Assembly: GCA_945836565.1 (NCBI GenBank)
Contig: CAMALN010000120.1
Location: forward strand, 1-5,835
Length of the DNA: 5,835 nt
Origin: an uncultured Lachnospiraceae bacterium
GTDB lineage: Bacteria > Bacillota > Clostridia > Lachnospirales > Lachnospiraceae
Reading direction: 5' to 3'
This document shows positions 1-5,543 of the stretch, in pieces; the stretch's first letter is position 1, and each line of letters begins with the position of its first letter. The translations under genes were made by a program, and so were the position numbers. Under the pieces are notes generated by a model that did no database searches, had not been told where the DNA came from, and was given only the letters and a program-made list of their open reading frames with translations.

Positions 1-1
1 A

Positions 2-871
2 GCTGTTATAGTTATCTTGAAGGTTTTCCTGAATAAAAATGAAGCATACAGAATAATAAAGGTTTATGAGGTAAATGGTGAAGCAATTGTCACAAGGGAT
101 GGAATCGGTGAGCTTAGCGTGTATCAGGATATGCTGCTTGAGTCGGGAGATAAGGTTTGTCTTACAACCGGCGAGATGACACTCAGACTGGATGAAGATA
201 AGTATGTGTACGTTGAGCCGGATACAGAATTCTCTCTTGTTGCTACGGGGAACAGTTCAAACAGCAAGACAAGCATTGAGCTTGTCCGCGGTGCGATTAC
301 AAATGACATACAGAATCCTTTGAGTGAAGAATCTTCATACGAGGTCAATACTCCGAATTCAAATATGTCAGTAAGAGGAACTGTATTCAGAGTATGTACA
401 TATTATGAGGGAGACGTCAGATATACGAAGGTATCGGTATTTGACGGAAAGGTTGAATCTGAGCTTAAGTATGCAGACGGTAGTGTATCAGAAAATGCAG
501 TAATGATACAAGACGGTAATGAGGTATATATATATGACGATCAGACCACCACTGATTATGTGGGTGAGCAGAGCCCTATTAATTACGAAGAGCTTCCTCA
601 GGAGGTACTGGTTGTTCTTAAGAAGATTATAGAGGCCGGTACAGATATTGGAATAACCTATGATGAAATAAATTCATATCTTAATTCTAAGGCAGAGCCG
701 GCAGGTCCGTTTACGGTTACTTTTATGTATAACGGAAATGTATTTGGAACACAGATTATCGAGAAGGGCAAGCTTGCAGCTATACCAAGTCTTAAGCCTG
801 CTCAATCAGGAAATTGGGATTTTGACTTTAGCACAGAGATATACAGTGATACTACAATAGAATGGAGATAA
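2..871 (+). CDS. FecR-domain membrane-anchored protein with C-terminal Flg_new/B-repeat (5' partial)
   Basis: The reading frame is open to the left edge, so the gene begins upstream. A TTG at 17 has no convincing ribosome binding site and is probably internal. The first visible residues (AVIVILKVFL) look like the end of a transmembrane anchor, which would place the rest outside the membrane. Counting from the TTG codon, residues about 15-170 form a FecR-type beta domain: YEVNGEAIVTR, LLESGD, an EPDTEF strand and the signature TPNS (112-115) followed by VRGTVFRV (119-126). After a linker, residues about 232-284 (TVTFMYNG, IIEKGK, DTTIEW) resemble the Listeria-Bacteroides repeat (Flg_new) found in surface proteins. 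FecR of Gram-negatives regulates a sigma factor in iron uptake. In Firmicutes the domain occurs in anchored proteins of unknown ligand, so no iron role is claimed. It lies 3 bases before the phosphatase gene, which implies co-transcription. Family assignment is firm; the function is unknown. Confidence 0.85.
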   Translation, partial: AVIVILKVFLNKNEAYRIIKVYEVNGEAIVTRDGIGELSVYQDMLLESGDKVCLTTGEMTLRLDEDKYVYVEPDTEFSLVATGNSSNSKTSIELVRGAITNDIQNPLSEESSYEVNTPNSNMSVRGTVFRVCTYYEGDVRYTKVSVFDGKVESELKYADGSVSENAVMIQDGNEVYIYDDQTTTDYVGEQSPINYEELPQEVLVVLKKIIEAGTDIGITYDEINSYLNSKAEPAGPFTVTFMYNGNVFGTQIIEKGKLAAIPSLKPAQSGNWDFDFSTEIYSDTTIEWR

Positions 872-874
872 TAT

Positions 875-2053
875 ATGAATGCAGAGATTTTGAGAAATAT
901 TCCTACTATACAGGAATTCTTCAAGATTGATCCTTGCGGGGAGATAAAGGAAGGAACAAGAATCCTTCTTGAGGCCATGGAGGAGGTACATATCAACAAG
1001 GGTGAAGATATCGTTACTCTGGGGGCAGACAGTGACGATGGTATGTACATAATCCTAAGCGGAGATACAGATGTACTTGACGGAAAGGGAAATCTTATCA
1101 ATTCTCTTTCTGTGGGTGATTTCATAGGTGAGCTTGGACTTATCAATGATGATAAAAGAGGTGCAACCGTTCGTGCAGCCTCGGATGTAGTGTGTGCGAA
1201 TATATCCAAGCAGCTTTTCGAGGAGCTAGCAGCGAAGAACCGTAAGCTGTACGGAACATTTATGAACATGCTGTATACGAAGACCACCAAGCTTGTAACT
1301 GAGCGTGAGAGAATCAAATCTGAGCTTGCGGTTGCTACCAAGATACAGGCGGAATGTCTGGAGGACGATTTTACAGAATTTAACAAATGTAAGGATATTA
1401 AGCTCAAGGCTGCCATGCGTCCGGCGAAGGAGGTGGGCGGTGACTTCTATGATATGTTTATGATTGATGAGGATCATATGTGCTTCCTTATCGCAGATGT
1501 GTCCGGAAAGGGTGTTCCGGCGGCGCTTTTTATGAGCATGGCAAAGACTCATATCAAGAATTATGCAACGCTTAATCTTCCTCTTGCAGAGGTAGCAGAG
1601 AGAGCCAATAATCAGCTTTGTTACAAGAACAAAACCGGTATGTTCGTGACTGCATTTATCTGTGTACTAGACCTTAAGACAGATGATGTAACCTTCATAA
1701 ATGCGGGACATAACAGACCATATATCATAGATGAAGAAGGAAGCTTCAGTATGATACCGGCAAAGGTTAACCTTGCGCTTGGCATGATGGAGGGGCTTCC
1801 ATATAGAGAGCAGCATTTCAAGCTTCCTAAGGGTGGATGTATATATATGTATACAGATGGTGTTACGGAGGCACTTAATCCGGCACAGGAATTCTTCGGT
1901 GATGAACGTCTTAAGGAGGTTCTGAACAAGCATATGGATGAGGCCGGCGACGTAGATATGTTCATAGAGAATATGTATAAGGAAGTCGATGGTTTTGCTG
2001 ATGGGGAGAATCAGGCAGATGATATAACTATGGTTTATCTTAGCAGAAGATAG
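875..2053 (+). CDS. Cyclic-nucleotide-binding domain fused to SpoIIE/RsbU-type PP2C serine phosphatase
   Basis: A 392-residue cytoplasmic protein with no membrane segment. Residues about 10-120 form a cNMP-binding (CAP_ED) fold. Its phosphate-binding cassette at 84-99 (IGELGLINDDKRGATV) keeps the ribose-contacting Glu86 and phosphate-contacting Arg95, so ligand binding is plausible. A helical linker follows (about 140-162, ERERIKSELAVATKIQAE), typical of the signalling helix before RsbU/SpoIIE phosphatases. Residues about 177-390 are the PP2C domain: RPAKEVGGDFYD (Asp190), ADVSGKG (Asp208), INAGHNRP, YTDGVTEA (Asp328) and ADDIT (Asp382/383), the expected metal-binding acidic residues. Known relatives dephosphorylate a phosphoserine on an RsbV/SpoIIAA-type STAS protein, and one is encoded downstream at 5213. 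The ATG at 875 is preceded by GGAG within the end of the FecR gene. The next gene encodes a nucleotide cyclase, which suggests that its product is the ligand; this is inference. Confidence 0.92.
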   Translation: MNAEILRNIPTIQEFFKIDPCGEIKEGTRILLEAMEEVHINKGEDIVTLGADSDDGMYIILSGDTDVLDGKGNLINSLSVGDFIGELGLINDDKRGATVRAASDVVCANISKQLFEELAAKNRKLYGTFMNMLYTKTTKLVTERERIKSELAVATKIQAECLEDDFTEFNKCKDIKLKAAMRPAKEVGGDFYDMFMIDEDHMCFLIADVSGKGVPAALFMSMAKTHIKNYATLNLPLAEVAERANNQLCYKNKTGMFVTAFICVLDLKTDDVTFINAGHNRPYIIDEEGSFSMIPAKVNLALGMMEGLPYREQHFKLPKGGCIYMYTDGVTEALNPAQEFFGDERLKEVLNKHMDEAGDVDMFIENMYKEVDGFADGENQADDITMVYLSRR

Positions 2054-2060
2054 ACGGCAA

Positions 2061-2068
2061 AGGGGGAG
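2061..2068 (+). promoter_or_regulatory. Ribosome binding site of the cyclase gene
   Basis: AGGGGGAG lies 3 to 5 bases before the ATG at 2072 and supports that start. The G run replaces the central A of the usual AGGAGG and could pair with the anti-SD through one G-U pair. Confidence 0.7.
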
Positions 2069-2071
2069 CTT

Positions 2072-3877
2072 ATGAAGAAGCTGATACGAGATATATTAGA
2101 GTCGGTAATTGTTGTGGCGATGGTATTTTTGCTCACTGTCACCAACCTTTTTTCGGCACTTGATTATATGCTGAAGGATGCAGTATATCAGGTACCGAGA
2201 GGTGTTTCGAGCCGCATCAAGATAATAGCGATAGATGATAAGACACTTGAAGAACTTGGTCCGATAAATACATGGTCGAGGCAGTACTATGCGGATTTGA
2301 TTAATTATCTTAATTCCAACCCGGAGGCAAAGCCCTCTGTAATTGCATTCGATGTTTTGTTCTCCGGATATTTCGGTGTGAACAATACGATATCCGAAGG
2401 GGATGCTGCATTTGCAGAGGCTGCAAAAGAGAGTGGAAATGTAGTCGCTGTTGCGCAGTTCAAATATAATGAGAAAGCAGAGAAGAATGAAAATGGACTT
2501 ATTATATATCCTATTGATGATGTATACTATCCGTTTCAGGAATTAAAGGATGCAGTGAGAGTGGGTTACTCAAATGTTGCACAGGATTCGGATGGTAAGG
2601 TAAGACGTATAACTACAAAGCAGGAGTATGACGGTGGAGAGATGTATATGTTCTCGAAGGTAATATATGATACTTATTGCGAGAACAATTCCATAGCTCC
2701 AAATGACATTCCTACAGACAAATACGGAAAGACCATGATTAATTATTCCGGAAAACCGGGAGATTACGAGCATATATCCTTTGTGGATGTAATAAACGGG
2801 GAGATAGACTCAAGAGCCTTCACGAATAGCATCGTGCTGGTTGGTGCATATGCAACAGGTATGCAGGATAACTTCAATGTACCAAACGGATATAGTAAGC
2901 AGATGTATGGTGTGGAGATACATGCCAACATACTTCAGTCACTCATGGATAGCAGATTTTCTATCAATGCAAGACCCGTCATGGTGGGACTGATTGCAGG
3001 CTTGATTGTTGGCTTGATACATTTTCTGTTCAAGAGAACCAAGCTATGGCTGGCAACTGCTTTACTTATACTCGCTATAGGCACACAGATAGGTGTGGGC
3101 GCAGTGCTGAATAATAATGGCAAGGCGATAAGTCTTGTGTACACAATTATAGTGCTCATTGTTTCTTATATGTATTGTTTGGGCATAAGATATGTCTTAG
3201 AGAGATTAAAACGAAAGAAAGTAATAAATGCATTTAAGAAATATGTTGCCCCTGAGGTCGTAGAGGAAATTTCCAAGAAGGGAGATTTCAACATCAAGCT
3301 TGGTGGAGAGAAAAGGGATATTGCAGTTTTGTTCGTAGATATAAGAGGCTTCACCACTATGTCTGAGATTCTTGATCCGGAGCAGGTAGTAGCTATATTG
3401 AATAACTATCTTAATCTTACTACAAATGCAATATTCAAGAATAAGGGTACGTTGGATAAATTTGTGGGAGATGCAACCATGGCGGTCTTTAATTCGCCAT
3501 TTGAATTAGATGATTATACCTTTAGAGCTGTCTGTGCCGCAAAGGATATAGTAGACGGTGCAAAGGAATTAGAAGAAAAGCTTATGAAGGAGTTCGGCAG
3601 GAGTGTAGGCTTCGGTGTCGGTGTAAACTGTGGCCCGGCTGTAGTAGGTAACATAGGCTGTGAATTCAGGATGGATTTTACGGCAATAGGTGATACCGTA
3701 AATACTGCAGCAAGACTTGAGGCGAATGCAAAGCGCGGTCAGGTGCTTATAAGCGAAGAGGTATATGAGAGAGTGAAGGACAGAATCGAAGTGGAAGAGG
3801 TAGGAGAGATTCCGCTTAAGGGTAAGTCAAAGGGCGTATTTATATATTCTGTCACAGAAGTACACAGAGAAGCATAA
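2072..3877 (+). CDS. CHASE2-sensor class III adenylate cyclase (membrane)
   Basis: A 601-residue protein. One transmembrane helix (about 11-29) is followed by an extracellular CHASE2 sensor domain (about 30-300) with the hallmark KIIAIDDKTLEELG and GVEIHANILQS segments. Three membrane helices follow (about 303-320, 325-346, 353-371), then a class III cyclase domain (about 412-575). The catalytic set is complete: metal-binding Asp423 (FVDIRGF) and Asp467 (GDATMAVF), Lys463 just before it as the adenine-selecting lysine, Thr537 in the second purine-selecting position (DFTAIG), and transition-state residues Asn544 and Arg548 (VNTAAR). A Lys/Thr pair fits class IIIb adenylate cyclases, so cAMP is the predicted product; cGMP is less likely because guanylate cyclases usually carry Glu at the lysine position. 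It is not a diguanylate cyclase, as there is no GGDEF motif. The ATG follows AGGGGGAG. The stop overlaps the next possible start by one base. Confidence 0.93.
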   Translation: MKKLIRDILESVIVVAMVFLLTVTNLFSALDYMLKDAVYQVPRGVSSRIKIIAIDDKTLEELGPINTWSRQYYADLINYLNSNPEAKPSVIAFDVLFSGYFGVNNTISEGDAAFAEAAKESGNVVAVAQFKYNEKAEKNENGLIIYPIDDVYYPFQELKDAVRVGYSNVAQDSDGKVRRITTKQEYDGGEMYMFSKVIYDTYCENNSIAPNDIPTDKYGKTMINYSGKPGDYEHISFVDVINGEIDSRAFTNSIVLVGAYATGMQDNFNVPNGYSKQMYGVEIHANILQSLMDSRFSINARPVMVGLIAGLIVGLIHFLFKRTKLWLATALLILAIGTQIGVGAVLNNNGKAISLVYTIIVLIVSYMYCLGIRYVLERLKRKKVINAFKKYVAPEVVEEISKKGDFNIKLGGEKRDIAVLFVDIRGFTTMSEILDPEQVVAILNNYLNLTTNAIFKNKGTLDKFVGDATMAVFNSPFELDDYTFRAVCAAKDIVDGAKELEEKLMKEFGRSVGFGVGVNCGPAVVGNIGCEFRMDFTAIGDTVNTAARLEANAKRGQVLISEEVYERVKDRIEVEEVGEIPLKGKSKGVFIYSVTEVHREA

Positions 3878-3884
3878 TGCATCC

Positions 3885-3890
3885 GGGAGG
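3885..3890 (+). promoter_or_regulatory. Ribosome binding site deciding the GTG start of the TIM-barrel gene
   Basis: GGGAGG is followed by 7 bases and then GTG at 3898. The site lies downstream of the alternative ATG at 3877, so it can serve only the GTG. This is the main reason for preferring the shorter protein. Confidence 0.65.
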
Positions 3891-3897
3891 TGAGGCT

Positions 3898-4677
3898 GTG
3901 AACATAGACAAGCTTATGATTATCCCGCAGAGAGACAGCATTGAGGAATATATGAGGCTCGCAGATGAATATGGCTGCGGTTTTGAATACAATGATTTCT
4001 TTATGCCTAAGCTGCTGGACGATGAAGAGGAATTGAACAAATGTATAGAATTATATAATAAAACCGGAAATAAACCGCGCTTTTCTACAGTTCACGGGGC
4101 ATTTTTTGATGTGACAGTTTTTTCGGATGATCCGAGGATAATGGAGGTCTCAGAGCTTAGGGTGAATCAGAGCCTTGAGGTCGCAAAAAGGCTTGGAGCG
4201 CATGCGGTGATTTTCCATACCAACTATATTCCGAATTTTAGGGTTGATTCCTATATGGATGGCTGGGTTGAAAAAAATGTTTTGTTCTGGAGCAGGAAGC
4301 TTAAGGAATATCCGGAACTGAGCATTTATATAGAGAATATGTTTGATACAGATTGTGAGCTTCTCGGAAGACTCGGTGAGAGGATGAAGGACTACTCAAA
4401 CTTCGGTATATGCTTTGATTATGCGCATGCACATGTCTTCGGAGATGAGAAGGATATTGATATATGGGTTAGGACTCTTGCACCTTATGTGAAGCATATT
4501 CATATCAATGACAATGATTTTGACAAGGATTCACATCTTGCACTGGGAGACGGAAGGATAGATTGGGAGAAGTTTAAGAACTACTATCAGAAATACTTAA
4601 AAGGTGCATCGGTGCTGCTTGAGGTTACCGGGATAGAGAAGACGAGACAATCGCTGGAATATATAAAAAATCTATAG
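3898..4677 (+). CDS. Sugar phosphate isomerase/epimerase-family TIM-barrel protein
   Basis: A 259-residue soluble protein of the xylose isomerase-like/AP endonuclease 2 superfamily (COG1082 type). From the GTG start, the potential metal and catalytic residues are present along the barrel: His66 (VHGAF), His107 (IFHTNY), Glu146 (IYIEN), Asp174 and His177 (FDYAHAH), His202 and Asp205 (HIHINDND), His213 followed by GDGRIDW, and Glu242 (LLEV). A divalent-metal-dependent sugar or sugar-derivative isomerase or epimerase is the usual activity; the substrate cannot be read from sequence. An AP endonuclease is less likely because the family's DNA-repair members are usually longer. The GTG at 3898 is preferred because GGGAGG lies 7 bases upstream. 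An ATG at 3877 overlaps the cyclase stop (TAATG) and would add seven residues, but it has only a weak AGAGAAG site. Either start implies co-transcription with the cyclase. Why a metabolic enzyme sits inside a signalling operon is unclear. Confidence 0.82.
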   Translation: MNIDKLMIIPQRDSIEEYMRLADEYGCGFEYNDFFMPKLLDDEEELNKCIELYNKTGNKPRFSTVHGAFFDVTVFSDDPRIMEVSELRVNQSLEVAKRLGAHAVIFHTNYIPNFRVDSYMDGWVEKNVLFWSRKLKEYPELSIYIENMFDTDCELLGRLGERMKDYSNFGICFDYAHAHVFGDEKDIDIWVRTLAPYVKHIHINDNDFDKDSHLALGDGRIDWEKFKNYYQKYLKGASVLLEVTGIEKTRQSLEYIKNL

Positions 4678-4690
4678 TGAATGAGTTGAT

Positions 4691-4708
4691 TATAGCTTAT
4701 ATGCTATA
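4691..4708 (+). other. Small inverted repeat between the TIM-barrel and RsbW-like genes
   Basis: TATAGC and GCTATA form perfect 6-base arms around a 6-base loop (TTATAT), 13 bases after the TIM-barrel stop and just before the AGGGGG site. The stem is AT-rich and is not followed by a T run, so it does not look like an intrinsic terminator. It could be a weak RNA hairpin, an operator-like site or chance. Confidence 0.3.
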
Positions 4709-4714
4709 TGTGTT

Positions 4715-4720
4715 AGGGGG
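4715..4720 (+). promoter_or_regulatory. Ribosome binding site deciding the ATG start of the RsbW-like gene
   Basis: AGGGGG is followed by 6 bases and the ATG at 4727. The in-frame TTG at 4721 directly abuts the site, leaving no spacing, which argues against it. Confidence 0.65.
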
Positions 4721-4726
4721 TTGGAG

Positions 4727-5149
4727 ATGGAAGAACAAAAAGAATTGATGGTGGACGCCACCATAGATAATCTGCGAACCGTAATAGGCTTTGTGGAGGA
4801 ACAGCTTGAAGCAGCGGACTGTCCCATGAAGACCAGTATGCTGATATGTGTTTCACTGGAGGAAATATATGTAAATGTAGTAAATTATGCTTATGGTGAT
4901 TCGGTAGGCAAATGTGAGATTTCATCAAGGCTTGAAGAAATTGAGGGCAGAAGAAGAATTACACTTTCTATAAAGGATAAGGGAAAACCTTTTAATCCTC
5001 TTGACAAGGAGGATCCTGATATCACCTTATCTGCCGATGAACGCCGGATAGGCGGACTCGGAATATATATGGTGAAAAATAGTATGGATGATGTGAAATA
5101 TGAATATATTGCGGACCACAATATTTTTTCATTTTCGAAAAGCTGGTAG
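4727..5149 (+). CDS. RsbW/SpoIIAB-like anti-sigma factor serine kinase (HATPase_c_2)
   Basis: A 140-residue protein of the GHKL ATPase fold used by anti-sigma factors RsbW and SpoIIAB. From the ATG at 4727, the N-box is SLEEIYVNVVNYAY, with Glu46 four residues before Asn50, the same spacing as the base and Mg-binding pair in SpoIIAB. The G1 box is IKDKGKPFNP (Asp84, Gly86) and the G2 box is GGLGIYMVKN (109-118). Relatives phosphorylate a STAS antagonist with ATP and, when free of it, hold a sigma factor or another target inactive. The antagonist is encoded 63 bases downstream; the usual B. subtilis order is antagonist first, so the order here is reversed. No sigma factor follows. The ATG has AGGGGG six bases upstream; a TTG at 4721 abuts that site and is too close to use it. 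Whether it binds a sigma factor or another regulator is unknown. Confidence 0.88.
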   Translation: MEEQKELMVDATIDNLRTVIGFVEEQLEAADCPMKTSMLICVSLEEIYVNVVNYAYGDSVGKCEISSRLEEIEGRRRITLSIKDKGKPFNPLDKEDPDITLSADERRIGGLGIYMVKNSMDDVKYEYIADHNIFSFSKSW

Positions 5150-5152
5150 ATG

Positions 5153-5161
5153 TGGTAAAAT
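5153..5161 (+). promoter_or_regulatory. Possible extended -10 element upstream of the STAS gene
   Basis: TGGTAAAAT fits an extended -10 box (TGn plus TAAAAT, five of six bases), in the 63-base gap before the STAS gene. The expected -35 region, near 5133-5138, is TTTCGA, a poor match. It could give extra transcription of the STAS gene and those after it, but AT-rich sequence produces such matches by chance. Confidence 0.2.
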
Positions 5162-5200
5162 ATGCAGTGAGTTGTAAGAAATGAATGATAAAGGATTATT

Positions 5201-5207
5201 AAGGAGG
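5201..5207 (+). promoter_or_regulatory. Strong ribosome binding site of the STAS gene
   Basis: AAGGAGG, a near-perfect match to the anti-Shine-Dalgarno, lies 5 bases before the ATG at 5213. It is the best site in the window. Confidence 0.8.
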
Positions 5208-5212
5208 ATTTT

Positions 5213-5515
5213 ATGGAGATTTCAAAGGTTGAGCAGGGTAGTGAGCTTATAATGAGCATAGAGGGACGTCTGGATACAAATGCAGCACCGGCACTTGGTG
5301 ATGCAATTGAGGATGCATTGGTAGAAGGTGTGGAGCGTTTTGTGCTTGATATGGAGAAGTGCGATTATGTAGCAAGCTCCGGACTCAGAGTAATACTGGG
5401 CGCACAGAAGAAGATGAATTCTTTACATGGCTCTATGGTGGTGAAGAATGTTATCGGTGATGTTATGGAAGTATTTGAGATGATAGGCTTTGCAGATATA
5501 CTTACCTTCGAGTAA
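5213..5515 (+). CDS. STAS-domain anti-sigma factor antagonist (RsbV/SpoIIAA-like)
   Basis: A 100-residue single-domain STAS protein of typical antagonist length. The visible core includes IEGRLDTNAAPAL (17-28), VLDMEKCDYVASSGLRVIL (44-62) and a C-terminal MVVKNVIGDVMEVFEMIG (about 75-92), matching the RsbV/SpoIIAA pattern. Ser55 is the aligned phosphorylation site of SpoIIAA, with Ser56 beside it. The Asp that precedes it in SpoIIAA is Ala54 here, a variation seen in many RsbV-like proteins. The expected role is to be phosphorylated by the kinase encoded just upstream and dephosphorylated by the PP2C protein encoded at 875-2053. In its unphosphorylated form it would sequester the kinase. Translation starts at an ATG behind a near-perfect AAGGAGG, the strongest such site in the window, perhaps allowing excess over the kinase. 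No sigma factor gene follows. Confidence 0.9.
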   Translation: MEISKVEQGSELIMSIEGRLDTNAAPALGDAIEDALVEGVERFVLDMEKCDYVASSGLRVILGAQKKMNSLHGSMVVKNVIGDVMEVFEMIGFADILTFE

Positions 5516-5525
5516 GAATATACAT

Positions 5526-5535
5526 AAAAAGGGGG
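5526..5535 (+). promoter_or_regulatory. Ribosome binding site of the PAS-like gene
   Basis: AAAAAGGGGG ends 8 bases before the ATG at 5544. The spacing suits the ATG better than the in-frame TTG at 5538. Confidence 0.6.
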
Positions 5536-5543
5536 ATTTGACA

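Noticed and set aside
17..19. TTG as the true start of the FecR-domain gene
   Set aside because: The frame stays open to the window edge, the residues before it are hydrophobic like a membrane anchor, and no ribosome binding site is visible.
875..1240. CRP/FNR-type transcription factor
   Set aside because: The cNMP-binding domain is followed by a helical linker and a PP2C domain, with no helix-turn-helix.
802..1416. Long antisense open frame opposite the phosphatase gene
   Set aside because: It lies wholly opposite well-supported coding sequence, is rich in Ser/Leu as expected of a shadow frame, and shows no recognisable domain or ribosome binding site.
911..1897. Exact 12-base repeat CAGGAATTCTTC at 911-922 and 1886-1897
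   Set aside because: Both copies lie in coding sequence for Gln-Glu-Phe-Phe in the same frame and are explained by shared amino acids and codon preference.
1621..1965. Antisense open frame opposite the PP2C catalytic region
   Set aside because: It is a shadow of conserved phosphatase codons, with no domain or start signal of its own.
4678..4720. Intrinsic terminator or promoter before the RsbW-like gene
   Set aside because: The only hairpin is AT-rich without a T run, and no -35/-10 pair with reasonable spacing is present, so read-through transcription is more likely.
4727..5515. spoIIA sporulation operon
   Set aside because: Gene order is kinase then antagonist, no sigF follows, and the neighbours are a cyclase and a PAS-like gene.
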